This document shows, piece after piece, positions 52,717 to 61,510 of a DNA stretch of 64,000 nucleotides; the stretch's first letter is position 1, and each line of letters starts with the position of its first letter. Below the pieces are notes generated by a model that made no database searches, was not told the origin of the DNA, and saw only the letters and a list, made by a program, of their open reading frames with translations. The position numbers and the translations under genes were made by a program. The DNA is taken from NCBI RefSeq assembly GCF_020866845.1, contig NZ_CP086594.1, positions 2,046,001 to 2,110,000 of the forward strand. Direction: 5' to 3'. This DNA is from Sphingomonas radiodurans (GTDB lineage Bacteria; Pseudomonadota; Alphaproteobacteria; Sphingomonadales; Sphingomonadaceae).

Positions 52717-53440
52717 GGCTATTCGACCTCATAAACGCATACGGCAGCAACCCGGCATCTCAGCTAATGAGCTGGCACGATACCTCGTTGCTGGCGATCA
52801 CGCTCGCGAGGGAATCATACGCCGCGCGAAGGAAATCGCAACAGCACCAGTGATCCGCTATCGCGATTTGCGCAATGGTTTGGCTGCATATCTCGGCGAC
52901 GCTGCAAGGCCCTCGGCGACCTTAGCCACACTGGAATTGCTCTTGCAGCAAAAAGCGGATGACCAAAGCAGCACAGGGTTCACAAGAGAGGACGCGCAGG
53001 CCTCTCTAGAGGCGTTGGCCACCTTCCGGCGCTTTCAAAACCAGCTTGGCGGCTTTGATTTCAAACAGCCGGGAAAATGGGCTGGTGCGCTGCCCATTGA
53101 GGGAGTGGCTGTTTCGGTTTATCCAGACTTAGCCCTGACACAGCAATCGCGTTCAAGTAGCCGTTACGGCATTGCGCTCTTCCGGCTCGCGAAAGGCGAC
53201 GACCAAGAAAGCGTAAACGCGGCTGGTAAGCGCACCGAGATCGCAAAGTACGTCGCGACGCTCGCCTATATGCAAGCGAGCGCTCACTGCGCGCCCGATC
53301 ATGTTGCATATCCCGCTCTTTGTATGTCGATCGACGTTCAGAATCAGCAGATTGTGGCGGCTTCAAACAGCCAAACGATCCGTGTCAACAATATCAAAGC
53401 TGCTTGTCGGCAGATCGCCCGTGCGTGGGATGCTCTGTAA
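52715..53440 (+). CDS. Hypothetical protein of an accessory region
   Basis: A 241-residue protein. An N-terminal helical part (ISANELARYLVAGDHAREGI, then IRRAKEIATAPVIRYRDLRN) precedes a C-terminal alpha/beta part with GVAVSVYPDLALTQQ, RYGIALFRLAKGDD and a final NNIKAACRQIARAWDAL helix. I have an unverified impression of similar proteins in accessory regions of proteobacteria, where the middle reads like a degenerate Asp...Lys pattern, but no catalytic triad can be defended. The start codon overlaps that of the minus-strand neighbour. Function unknown. Confidence 0.6.
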   Translation: MAIRPHKRIRQQPGISANELARYLVAGDHAREGIIRRAKEIATAPVIRYRDLRNGLAAYLGDAARPSATLATLELLLQQKADDQSSTGFTREDAQASLEALATFRRFQNQLGGFDFKQPGKWAGALPIEGVAVSVYPDLALTQQSRSSSRYGIALFRLAKGDDQESVNAAGKRTEIAKYVATLAYMQASAHCAPDHVAYPALCMSIDVQNQQIVAASNSQTIRVNNIKAACRQIARAWDAL

Positions 53441-53465
53441 GCGGCTGTGTCATACAACTCATAGG

Positions 53466-53489
53466 CCCCTCCCCTGAAGGGGAGAGGGG
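53466..53489. terminator. GC-rich hairpin between convergent genes
   Basis: CCCCTCCCCT (53466-53475) faces AGGGGAGAGGGG (53478-53489) across a 2-nt loop. It lies between the stops of the accessory gene and the M23 peptidase gene. It may terminate transcription from either side or be a REP-like unit. Confidence 0.45.
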
Positions 53490-53499
53490 AAGAACAAGG

Positions 53500-54975
53500 C
53501 TATCTTGCTGTTGGGACGCCTAGCAGGTTGGCGACCTTGGCCTTGAAGGCGCGGAGCTTTTCGCCCGACAGGGTGGCGACGCTGGATAGCGAGATCGAGC
53601 GAGGGTTTACGTTCGTGCCGTTCTTCCACACTTCCCAGTGCAGATGCGGCCCGGTCGACAGGCCGGTCGAGCCGACATAGCCGATGATCTGGCCGCGCGA
53701 CACGCGCTGGCCGGCGGAGACGGCGAAGCGGCTCATGTGGCCATAGCCGCTGGCGATGCCGCCGCCATGATCGAGCTTCACGAAATTGCCGTAGCCGCGG
53801 TTGCGGCCGGCCATTGCGACGCGGCCTTCGATCGGCGCGTAGATCGGCGTGCCGTGCGGCGCGGCGAGATCGAGGCCCTTGTGCATGCGCAGGAAGCCGA
53901 GCAGCGGGTGGCGGCGCATCCCGAAGGTCGAGGAAATGCGGCCCGAGACCGGCATGCCCATGAAGCCCTGACGCTTGGACTGGCCGTTCGCGTCCCAGAA
54001 TTGCCCGCCGTTGCCGTCGCCGTCTTCCCAGCGCACCAGCCGCAGCTTCTTCGACCCCTGATCGAGCGCGGCATATTGCAGCTGGCCGACCTGGACCTCG
54101 CCGGTCGCGGCGCGCGCGTGATCGGCGATGATGTCGAACTTGTCGTCGGCCCCGATCGCGCCGATCGACGTGCGCGCGGCGATCGCCTTGATATAGGCCT
54201 CGACCAGCTTGGCGGGGGCGCCGGCGGCGCGCGCCGAACGGTACAGGCTCGATCCGGCGAGGCCCTGGATGCGCAGCGGGGTGCGATCGATCGCGATCGG
54301 GCGGCGCTCCATCGTGAGGCCATCGCCTTCGCGGTGCAGCGCGAGGTTGAGATCGAAGCGGGCGCGGAAGGCGAGGTGATCGAGCGGACGCGCGGTGCGG
54401 CGATCGCGGCGGCGGCCGAGCCGCAGATCGAGCATCGTGCCCGGCTTGAGATCGCCGAGCGCGACTTCGCTCGAGACGAGCGCGGCGGCGCGCGCGGCAT
54501 CGGCGCGGCCGACGCCGGCACGCTGCAGCGCGGCGCCGAAGCTGTCGCCATTGCCGAGCGCGGCAGTGAGCTCGATCGTCGGGCGCTCGGGCGTTTCGGC
54601 GAGCGGGCGGACGAGATCGTTGGCGGCCATGCGGCGGCCGGTCGAGGCACCAAGGCCGAGCGGCGCGATCGAGAGCGTGTGCGCTTCCTCGCGCTCCGCC
54701 CCGGTCATGCTGGTCGTGATGAAGCCCGGGATCGGGCGGATGCCGGGATTGGTGAGCACGGCGGCGGCGATCAGGCCGGTGCAGGTGACGAGGCCACGCC
54801 ACCACGTGCCGCTGCCGATCCGCGCGCCGAGATCGGGCACCCAATCGGTCTGGTGCAGCGTGCCGCGGACGCGATCGCGCAGCGGCACCTCGCGCACCGG
54901 CACGATGGCGCGCCCGAAGCCGCGCGAGCCCGCCGCGCCGGCGAGTTCCAATCCAGGCTGCTCGCGCAGAAACAC
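53500..54975 (-). CDS. M23 family peptidoglycan endopeptidase
   Basis: A 491-residue protein with one membrane anchor (about 60-80, LVTCTGLIAAAVLTNPG) and a long periplasmic part. It ends in an M23/LytM domain: FGMRRHPLLGFLRMHKGLDL supplies the first zinc ligands (H and D) and GLSTGPHLHWEVWKNG the HxH motif. It probably cuts peptide cross-links in peptidoglycan like MepM. Both start candidates are weak: GTG 54975 (chosen; residues FLREQPGLELAG follow) and TTG 54996. Confidence 0.85.
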   Translation of the reverse strand: MFLREQPGLELAGAAGSRGFGRAIVPVREVPLRDRVRGTLHQTDWVPDLGARIGSGTWWRGLVTCTGLIAAAVLTNPGIRPIPGFITTSMTGAEREEAHTLSIAPLGLGASTGRRMAANDLVRPLAETPERPTIELTAALGNGDSFGAALQRAGVGRADAARAAALVSSEVALGDLKPGTMLDLRLGRRRDRRTARPLDHLAFRARFDLNLALHREGDGLTMERRPIAIDRTPLRIQGLAGSSLYRSARAAGAPAKLVEAYIKAIAARTSIGAIGADDKFDIIADHARAATGEVQVGQLQYAALDQGSKKLRLVRWEDGDGNGGQFWDANGQSKRQGFMGMPVSGRISSTFGMRRHPLLGFLRMHKGLDLAAPHGTPIYAPIEGRVAMAGRNRGYGNFVKLDHGGGIASGYGHMSRFAVSAGQRVSRGQIIGYVGSTGLSTGPHLHWEVWKNGTNVNPRSISLSSVATLSGEKLRAFKAKVANLLGVPTAR

Positions 54976-55156
54976 GACGAGTAGAGGCGCCCCCAAACGC
55001 TAACTGTTCGCCGATCCACCCCCGGCGCAGGCATGGGCGTTGTGGCGGGCGAGTCCTAAAGTCAAATTAACCTGAGACTTAAAGGCGCAGCGTTGCGCCC
55101 AACCGTTCGGCCCATGCGCCGAAAGGGAGCGGTTGATTCGCAAGCGGTTGCGCCCG

Positions 55157-57631
55157 ATGTTCCTGGCTATGCCTGGCCATGACAATGCCCGCGTCACCGC
55201 GGTTCTGGGGCCGACCAACACCGGCAAGACTCACCTCGCGGTCGAGCGGATGGCGGCGCATTCGTCAGGCATGATCGGCTTTCCGCTGCGGCTGCTGGCG
55301 CGCGAAGTGTACGACCGCGTCGTCGCGATGAAGGGGCCGGAGCGAGTCGCGCTGATCACCGGCGAGGAACGGATCGTTCCCAAGGATGCGCGGTGGTTTC
55401 TCTGCACTGCCGAATCGATGCCGTTGGAGCGGGATGTGGCGTTCGTGGCGCTCGACGAGGCGCAGCTTGGCGCGGATACCGAGCGCGGGCATGTGTTCAC
55501 CGATCGGCTGCTTCATGCGCGTGGGCGCGAGGAGACGATGATCCTCGGCTCGGCGGCGCTGAAGCCGGTGGTGCGATCGCTGGTGCCCGGCGTCGAGATC
55601 GTCGAGCGGCCGCGCTTTTCGGACCTGAGCTACGCCGGGGCGAAGAAGATCAGCCGGCTGCCGCGGCGCTCGGCAATCGTCGCGTTCAGCGCCGAGGAAG
55701 TCTATGCCGTGGCCGAGATGATCCGGCGGCTGCGTGGCGGCGCGGCGGTGGTGATGGGCGCGCTTAGCCCGCGCACGCGCAACGCGCAGGTGGCGATGTT
55801 CCAGGCGGGCGAGGTGGATTATCTCGTCGCGACCGATGCGATCGGCATGGGGCTGAACATGGACGTGGCGCATGTCGCGTTCGCCGGGCTGCACAAGTTC
55901 GACGGCAAGCGGCGGCGGCGGCTGACGACCGCGGAAATGGCGCAGATCGCGGGGCGGGCGGGGCGGCACCAGCGCGACGGCACGTTCGGCGCGGTCGCCG
56001 AGGAGGGCCCGGACGCGTTCCTGCCCGAGGAAGTGCTGGCGATCGAAGGGCATCGTTTCCCGACGCTCGACACATTGTATTGGCGCGAGGGCGATCCGGA
56101 CCTGTCGAGCGTCGACGCGTTGCTGGCGTCGCTATCTGCGCCGCCGAACCACGAGACGCTGCGGCCGGCGCCGGAGTCGGTCGATCTTGCGGTGCTGCGC
56201 CGCATGGCCGAAGACCCTGCGGTGCGCGCGCGCGCACGCGGGCAGGTCGATCGGCTGTGGGCGGCGTGCGGGATTCCCGATTTCCAGAAGCTGGGGGTCG
56301 AGCCGCATACGCGCTTCGTTGCGCGCGTGTTCGGGTATCTTTCCGAGGGGCATTTGCCGCATCAGTGGTTTGCGGACGAAGTGGCGCGGCTGGATCGTGC
56401 CGATGGCGATGTCGAGACGATCGCGGGGCGCGTCGCGGCGATCCGCACCTGGGCGTATATCGCGCAGCGCAAGGACTGGCTGGCCGATCCGGCGCATTGG
56501 GCGGCGCGGACGCAGGCGGTGGAGGAGCGGCTGTCCGATGCGCTCCATACCAGCTTGACGCAGCGCTTCGTCGACAAGCGCACGAGCGCGTTGATGAAGC
56601 AGATCGGCGCGGGGGCGGGCGCGCTGCCGGTCGAGATCGGCGCGACGGGCGAGGTGACGATCGACACGCATGCGATCGGGCGGCTCGATGGCTTCCGCTT
56701 CGTCGTGGCGCCCGAGGCGCGCGCGACCGACAAGCGGCTGCTGCTCGCGACGGCGGAGAAGCGGCTGGCGGGCGAGCGGCGCGCGCGGGGACAAGCGCTG
56801 GTCGCGGCGGCGGACGATCGCTTCGTGCTGGCGAGCGGTGGCGGCATCGTGTGGGGCGGGCATGTCGTGGCGCGGCTGGCGCGCGGGCGATCGCTGGGGC
56901 GGCCAGTGGTGGTGCTGGACGATGCGCTGGATTGCCTCGACGTGACGCTGCGGCGCGCGGCGCTGGAGCGGGTGCAGCGCTGGGTGGAGGCAGCGGTTGC
57001 GGCGCAGTTGCCCGCGCTGGCGGCGCTCGCGGGGCTGGCGCGCGATCCGGCGGCGACGCCGGCGCTGCGCAGTACCGCGGCGGCGATCGAGGCGGGGGCG
57101 GGGATTACGCAGCGGTTGCCGGTGCGCGTGGCGATCGAGGCGCTGACGGCGGCGGATCGCACACGGCTGCGGCGTGGCGGGGTGACGATCGGCGCGCTCG
57201 ACCTATTCGATGCGCGATTGCTCAAGGCGCGTGCGCGGCCGTGGCGCGAGGCGCTGCTCGTGGCCGCGGGGCAGCCGGTGCCGGTGCCGGCGGCGGATGG
57301 CGCGACGGTGCTGCCGCGCGGCGCGCCGGGTGCGACACTTGCGGCGGGTTTCCGCCCGCTCGGCACGCAGGCGGTGCGGATCGATCTGGTCGAGCGGATC
57401 GCGCGCGCCGCGCATTATGCGCGCAAGGGCCGCACGCCGTTCGCGCCCGATCCGGCGCTCGCGACGTCGATCGGGTTGGAGCCGGCCACCGTGGCGCGGT
57501 TGATGACCGAACTGGGCTTCCGGCCGCTGCCCGAGGGGCGCTGGGCGTGGCGCGGGCGGCCGCCGGCGGCGGTGATCGCGCCGCGTGCCGACAATGCGTT
57601 CGCGGCACTGGCGGAGCTCGGGCTTGGTTGA
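55157..57631 (+). CDS. SUV3-like DEAD/DEAH helicase
   Basis: An 824-residue protein. Walker A is VLGPTNTGKTHLAVERM (about residues 15-31), motif II is VALDEAQLG, motif III-like ILGSAALKP, and motifs V/VI VDYLVATDAIGMGLNMDVAH and QIAGRAGRHQRDG. This matches SUV3/Suv3-like RNA helicases of alphaproteobacteria; the mitochondrial SUV3 works with a 3'-5' exoribonuclease. The C-terminal half is Ala/Arg-rich and family-specific. ATG 55157 was chosen; TTG 55133 has AAGGGAG three bases before it and is a real alternative. It is followed by an S4-domain gene. Confidence 0.85.
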   Translation: MFLAMPGHDNARVTAVLGPTNTGKTHLAVERMAAHSSGMIGFPLRLLAREVYDRVVAMKGPERVALITGEERIVPKDARWFLCTAESMPLERDVAFVALDEAQLGADTERGHVFTDRLLHARGREETMILGSAALKPVVRSLVPGVEIVERPRFSDLSYAGAKKISRLPRRSAIVAFSAEEVYAVAEMIRRLRGGAAVVMGALSPRTRNAQVAMFQAGEVDYLVATDAIGMGLNMDVAHVAFAGLHKFDGKRRRRLTTAEMAQIAGRAGRHQRDGTFGAVAEEGPDAFLPEEVLAIEGHRFPTLDTLYWREGDPDLSSVDALLASLSAPPNHETLRPAPESVDLAVLRRMAEDPAVRARARGQVDRLWAACGIPDFQKLGVEPHTRFVARVFGYLSEGHLPHQWFADEVARLDRADGDVETIAGRVAAIRTWAYIAQRKDWLADPAHWAARTQAVEERLSDALHTSLTQRFVDKRTSALMKQIGAGAGALPVEIGATGEVTIDTHAIGRLDGFRFVVAPEARATDKRLLLATAEKRLAGERRARGQALVAAADDRFVLASGGGIVWGGHVVARLARGRSLGRPVVVLDDALDCLDVTLRRAALERVQRWVEAAVAAQLPALAALAGLARDPAATPALRSTAAAIEAGAGITQRLPVRVAIEALTAADRTRLRRGGVTIGALDLFDARLLKARARPWREALLVAAGQPVPVPAADGATVLPRGAPGATLAAGFRPLGTQAVRIDLVERIARAAHYARKGRTPFAPDPALATSIGLEPATVARLMTELGFRPLPEGRWAWRGRPPAAVIAPRADNAFAALAELGLG

Positions 57632-57668
57632 ACGGCGGGGGGCCACGAGCGCGGCAGCCGAGCCGACG

Positions 57669-57974
57669 ATGCGGCTCGACCGATTCCTGTGGTTCGCGCG
57701 GTTGGCCCGCACGCGCGAGGTGGCGCAGGCGATGGCGATGGAGGGGCGGCTGCGGATCGACGGCCGCGTGATCGACCGCGCGCATGCGCCGGTGCGGGTC
57801 GGCTGTATCCTGACCTTCTTCAAGGCGGGCGAAGTGCGCGTGCTGCGCGTCGAGGCGCTGCCGGTGCGGCGCGGATCGGCGCCCGATGCGCTGGCGTGCT
57901 ACATCGATCTCGACACGATGGACGATGCCACGCGCGGGGCCGCAAACGTATGGCAGGAAGGCGCGGGCGATTGA
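57669..57974 (+). CDS. S4 domain RNA-binding protein (Hsp15-like)
   Basis: A 101-residue protein whose N-terminal half is an S4 domain: MRLDRFLWFARLARTREVAQ followed by GRLRIDGRVIDRAHAPVRVG. Hsp15 rescues stalled 50S-nascent-chain complexes; this homologue is shorter and has an acidic tail. The ATG is 38 nt after the helicase stop. The open frame continues upstream into the helicase end, so a longer start (TTG) cannot be ruled out. Confidence 0.82.
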   Translation: MRLDRFLWFARLARTREVAQAMAMEGRLRIDGRVIDRAHAPVRVGCILTFFKAGEVRVLRVEALPVRRGSAPDALACYIDLDTMDDATRGAANVWQEGAGD

Positions 57975-58038
57975 CGATGGCCAGCGCTACGCATAGCAGC
58001 GCCTCCACGCCTGCCGACCGAGGGGAGTTTTACCGGCC

Positions 58039-58380
58039 ATGACCTATGTCGTCACCGACGCGTGCATCCGTTGCAAATATATGGATTGCGTCGAAGTGTG
58101 CCCGGTCGATTGCTTCTACGAGGGCGAGAACATGCTCGTCATCAACCCCAGCGAGTGCATCGACTGCGGCGTGTGCGAGCCGGAATGCCCGGCCGAGGCG
58201 ATCCTGCCCGATACGGAGAGCGGACTCGAGCAATGGCTTGAGCTCAACACGACCTTTTCGAACCAATGGCCCAACGTGACGCGCAAGGGCGACCAGACCC
58301 CCGCCGATGCCGACGAGCACAAGGGCGAAGAGGGCAAGTACGACAAGTATTTCTCGGCCGAGCCGGGCCCGGGGGACTGA
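58039..58380 (+). CDS. fdxA: 7Fe ferredoxin
   Basis: A 113-residue FdxA-type ferredoxin. Cys9, Cys17 and Cys50 fit the [3Fe-4S] ligands and Cys21, Cys40, Cys43 and Cys46 the [4Fe-4S] ligands ([30 protein letters not shown]). The extended C-terminus ending GKYDKYF is typical of alphaproteobacterial FdxA. It carries electrons in the cytoplasm; the partner is unknown. GAGGGGAG lies a few bases before ATG 58039. Confidence 0.92.
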   Translation: MTYVVTDACIRCKYMDCVEVCPVDCFYEGENMLVINPSECIDCGVCEPECPAEAILPDTESGLEQWLELNTTFSNQWPNVTRKGDQTPADADEHKGEEGKYDKYFSAEPGPGD

Positions 58381-58677
58381 GCGGTTTCGCGCCTGCGATG
58401 CGCCACGATGGCGCTATCGCGGGGCACCGATCCAGACCGGTATCGAGGCGGGGCGAGCGGAGGCTTGCGTCCGGATGCCGCAAACGCCAGCGATGCTGAC
58501 CGATCGCCGCTGGTAATATTGTTGCAACGATGCTATATAAGTCCGCGACGGGCGCTTTCCTTGTGCGCCCTGCTGGAGAAGCTCAACCCCTTCACGTCTT
58601 ATTGGCTGGATCGAGCGGGTATTGAAACCCGCTTCGTCGTGCCAGTGCCGTGATGTAACCCAGAGGGTCCGGTTCCT
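58381..58677 (+). promoter_or_regulatory. Leader region of carD with hairpin
   Basis: About 300 bases without a gene. It contains a TATATA (58534-58539) that could be a -10 box, without a convincing -35. A 7-bp hairpin, AGCGGGT (58614-58620) with ACCCGCT (58627-58633), lies about 45 nt before the carD start in what would be its 5' untranslated region. No T-tract follows, so it is unlikely to terminate. Confidence 0.35.
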
Positions 58678-59211
58678 ATGGCTGCAAAGCTGCTGCACTT
58701 CGATGTCGGTGATTACGTCGTTTACCCCAAGCATGGCGTGGGTCGCGTCGTCGAGCTGCAGAAACAGGAAATCGCTGGCATGCAGCTCGAACTGTACGTG
58801 CTGCGCTTCGAGAAGGAGAAGATGACGCTCCGCGTGCCGACCAACAAGGCCGAGAGCGTCGGCATGCGCAAGCTATCGTCGGACAAGACGATGCGCGAGG
58901 CGATGGAAACGCTGAAGGGCAAGCCCAAGGTGAAGCGCACCATGTGGTCGCGCCGTGCGCAGGAATATGAAGCGAAGATCAACTCGGGCGACCTAGTGTC
59001 GATCGCCGAAGTGGTGCGCGATCTGTTCCGTGCCGAGGACCAGCCCGAGCAGAGCTATTCCGAGCGCCAGATCTTCGAAGGCGCGACGAGCCGCCTCGCG
59101 CGCGAACTCGCCGCGATGGAGCAGCTCGACGAGCCGGCAGCGCAGGAGAAGATCCTCGACATTCTTCGCGCCGCGGCGGCGATCTACAACAAGGACAAGG
59201 TGCCGGCGTAA
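58678..59211 (+). CDS. carD: CarD family RNA polymerase-binding regulator
   Basis: A 177-residue protein. The N-terminal RNAP-interacting domain (FDVGDYVVYPKHGVGRVVEL, about residues 7-26) is followed by a helical C-terminal domain with KPKVKRTMWSRRAQEYEAKI and LARELAAMEQLDEPAAQEKI. CarD stabilises open complexes at many promoters and is an essential-type gene in several alphaproteobacteria. A strong terminator follows 26 nt after the stop, so it is probably transcribed alone or with fdxA. Confidence 0.92.
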   Translation: MAAKLLHFDVGDYVVYPKHGVGRVVELQKQEIAGMQLELYVLRFEKEKMTLRVPTNKAESVGMRKLSSDKTMREAMETLKGKPKVKRTMWSRRAQEYEAKINSGDLVSIAEVVRDLFRAEDQPEQSYSERQIFEGATSRLARELAAMEQLDEPAAQEKILDILRAAAAIYNKDKVPA

Positions 59212-59237
59212 CGCTCGCGTCTTGATCCGGTGACAAA

Positions 59238-59264
59238 GGGGCGGCTCTGCGGGGCCGCCCTTTT
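59238..59264 (+). terminator. Rho-independent terminator of carD
   Basis: GGGCGGC (59238-59244) pairs with GCCGCCC (59254-59260), followed by TTTT. It lies 26 nt after the carD stop. Confidence 0.85.
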
Positions 59265-59331
59265 CATTTGTGTCGAACTATTGCGTAATGCCCCTTAGTG
59301 TATTAGTACGGCGATACACAGGGAGGTGGTC

Positions 59332-60060
59332 ATGCGCGCTTTCGTCTTTGCTCTACTGATGCCGCTTGCGGCGTGTGGCGGCGGTTGGTCCGACGATGAA
59401 AGTCCGGGCGTGCCGGCGACCGGATCCGGCGGCACGCGCAATTACGCCGTCGCCGATTTCACTGCGGTCGACCAGCGCGGGCCGGACGATGTCGACGTGC
59501 GCGTCGGCGCGGGCTTCTCCGTGCGCGCCGAGGGCGATCCCGACGTGCTCGACAAGGTGAAGATCGAGCAGGTGGGCGATGCGCTGCGGATCGGGCGCGT
59601 GCGGACGGCTGGCTTCAACTGGAGCTCGTCGTCGGGCGCCAAAATCTATGTGACGATGCCGCGACTGACGCGCGCGACGCTTGCCGGATCGGGCGACATG
59701 GCGATCGACCGGGTCGAGGGCGCTGCGTTCGACGGCAAGATCGCGGGCTCGGGGGCGCTGGCACTCGGCGCAGTCGCGGTCGAAACGCTGCAATTGACGA
59801 TCGCGGGGTCCGGTAGCGTCGCGGCGCGCGGAGAGGCGGCGACGCTCGGCGTTTCGATCGCCGGTTCGGGCGATGTCGACGCGGCGGGGCTGACCGCGCG
59901 CGGTGCCACCGTCAAAATCGCGGGCACGGGCAGCGTGAAGGCGCTGGTCGATGGCGATGCCAAGGTCTCGATCGCGGGTGTGGGTGATGTCGATCTGGGG
60001 CCAAAGGCGCGGTGCCAGACGAAGAAGGCGGGCTCGGGCGAGGTGCGCTGCGGCGGGTGA
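59332..60060 (+). CDS. DUF2807 lipoprotein
   Basis: A 242-residue protein with a lipoprotein signal (lipobox LAAC, Cys15). A DUF2807 (head GIN) beta-helix domain of repeated GSG turns fills most of the rest: LAGSGDMAI, IAGSGALAL, IAGSGSVAAR and IAGSGDVDAAG. GGGAGG lies 5 nt before ATG 59332. The function of the family is unknown; it is presumed to be a surface or periplasmic binding domain. The next gene is a second DUF2807 protein. Confidence 0.82.
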   Translation: MRAFVFALLMPLAACGGGWSDDESPGVPATGSGGTRNYAVADFTAVDQRGPDDVDVRVGAGFSVRAEGDPDVLDKVKIEQVGDALRIGRVRTAGFNWSSSSGAKIYVTMPRLTRATLAGSGDMAIDRVEGAAFDGKIAGSGALALGAVAVETLQLTIAGSGSVAARGEAATLGVSIAGSGDVDAAGLTARGATVKIAGTGSVKALVDGDAKVSIAGVGDVDLGPKARCQTKKAGSGEVRCGG

Positions 60061-60099
60061 GGCCTTGCGCCATGCCCGCGCTTGATGCGAGGCTGACGC

Positions 60100-60801
60100 A
60101 TGTTCCGTTTTGCGTTGCTTAGCCTGCTCGTTGCCGCTGCCACGCCGGCCGCGGCGACCGATCGCGTCTTTTCGGTCGGGAGCTATGAACGCGTGCGGGT
60201 CGACGGGCCGTTCGAGGTGCGGATCGTGACCGGCGGCTCGCCGCGCGCGACCGCGTCGGGCGATCGCGAGCTGATCGAGCGGCTGACGATCGCGGTCAAC
60301 GGCACGATGCTGACGGTGCGGCTCGGCAGTAGCGGATGGGGCGAGATGCCGCGCAGGGCGACCCAGGCGCCGCCCGTCATCACGCTATCGACTCCGCGGC
60401 TCACGTCGCTCGCGGTTAGTGCGGGCGCGCGCGCCACCGTCACGCGGATGGCGGCACAGCGCATCGATTTGCGCGTGATCGGATCGGGCACGCTGACGCT
60501 CGATCGTGCCGATACCGACCAGCTCAGTGCCGCGCTGACCGGATCGGGGACGATGACGATTGGTGGCCGGGCGAACCGCGCAATCTTGCTGGCGGATGGC
60601 GCCGGGACGATCGATGCGTCTGCACTAGGGGTAAACGACCTGATCGCGCGGCTGGAAGGCGCGGGCGAGATGAAGGCCGCGGCGCGTTATACCGCGCAGG
60701 TCACGAGCAACGGGCTTGGCCGCGTGACCGTATCGGGCGATGCGAAATGCACGGTGCGCGCGCTTGCCGGCGGTCCAGTGACGTGCGGGAAGCAGCGATA
60801 A
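60100..60801 (+). CDS. DUF2807 periplasmic protein
   Basis: A 233-residue protein with a cleavable signal (MFRFALLSLLVAAATPAAA) instead of a lipobox, and a DUF2807-like beta-helix: VIGSGTLTLDRAD, LTGSGTMTIGG and LEGAGEMKAAARYTAQVTS. It ends with GDAKCTVRALAGGPVTCG, whose two Cys may pair. It follows the lipoprotein homologue by 39 nt and is probably its paralogue or partner. It converges on rpmG. Confidence 0.8.
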   Translation: MFRFALLSLLVAAATPAAATDRVFSVGSYERVRVDGPFEVRIVTGGSPRATASGDRELIERLTIAVNGTMLTVRLGSSGWGEMPRRATQAPPVITLSTPRLTSLAVSAGARATVTRMAAQRIDLRVIGSGTLTLDRADTDQLSAALTGSGTMTIGGRANRAILLADGAGTIDASALGVNDLIARLEGAGEMKAAARYTAQVTSNGLGRVTVSGDAKCTVRALAGGPVTCGKQR

Positions 60802-60833
60802 GGCACGCCGGCGAGACGCCGCCGGCGCAGCGC

Positions 60834-61001
60834 TTACTTGATCTTGGTTTCCTTGAACGCGACGTGCTTGCGCACGACGGGATCGTACTTGTTGAAGCTC
60901 AGCTTCTCGGTCTTCGTGCGCGGGTTCTTCTTCGTGACGTAGAAGAAGCCGGTATCGGCCGTGCTCACGAGCTTGATCTTGACGGTGGTCGGCTTGGCCA
61001 T
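60834..61001 (-). CDS. rpmG: 50S ribosomal protein L33
   Basis: A 55-residue protein: [20 protein letters not shown] is the classic alphaproteobacterial L33 N-terminus, followed by [18 protein letters not shown]. It lacks the four zinc-binding cysteines (the C-minus type). ATG 61001 is the family start; the open frame to 61049 is not part of the protein. Confidence 0.95.
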   Translation of the reverse strand: MAKPTTVKIKLVSTADTGFFYVTKKNPRTKTEKLSFNKYDPVVRKHVAFKETKIK

Positions 61002-61182
61002 GACCCGCGAATCCTGTTCTTTAGCGACAACAAAAAGAGCGGCGAGCACAAGCGCGCCGCTTCCAACGCCGGCCCGATGAAGGATCGGAGCGCCTGAGTC
61101 AAGTCGCGCGGCCGAAGTGTGGCGTCGTTAAGCCGGCTTTTACTGCACCGCTGCTATCACAATAGTCGAGTGGAGGGCGGCA

Positions 61183-61488
61183 ATGAACGAGGGCATCCAG
61201 GACATACGCGCTGACCTGATTCGGCGAATTGCCGCGATCGAGTGGCGCGCCGGGCCGGGCGCGATCGCCGGCGAAATCGACGGTATCCGCCGGACCGCGC
61301 ATGGCGCGCAGATGCTGCCCGCGGTGACGGTCGCACACCTTTTGGAAGCGGCCCTCGCGCGCGGCGAGCGCGGCGCGCTGGTCCATGGCTGGCTGGCGAT
61401 GCTGCGCGAGGCAGTGGGCAGCGAGCGGCAGGATGCCGCCGCGTCTGCGACCTTCGCGGCGGCGTGCCAGGTCCGCTTCGCCGCCTGA
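61183..61488 (+). CDS. Hypothetical helical protein
   Basis: A 101-residue protein with predicted helices (IQDIRADLIRRIAAIEWRAG, then VTVAHLLEAALARGERGALV) and no recognised domain. GGAGGG lies 7 nt before ATG 61183, supporting expression. Its stop is 22 nt upstream of the GDT1-like gene, suggesting co-transcription. Function unknown. Confidence 0.65.
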   Translation: MNEGIQDIRADLIRRIAAIEWRAGPGAIAGEIDGIRRTAHGAQMLPAVTVAHLLEAALARGERGALVHGWLAMLREAVGSERQDAAASATFAAACQVRFAA

Positions 61489-61510
61489 TCGACGCGACCG
61501 GACCCTCGAC

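Noticed and set aside
53459..54844. A 461-codon minus-strand frame overlapping the M23 gene
   Set aside because: Arg/Pro-rich shadow; the zinc motifs and membrane anchor are in the neighbouring frame.
56080..57771. A 563-codon frame overlapping the SUV3-like helicase
   Set aside because: Gly/Arg/Ala-rich third-frame shadow; the helicase motifs lie in the other frame.
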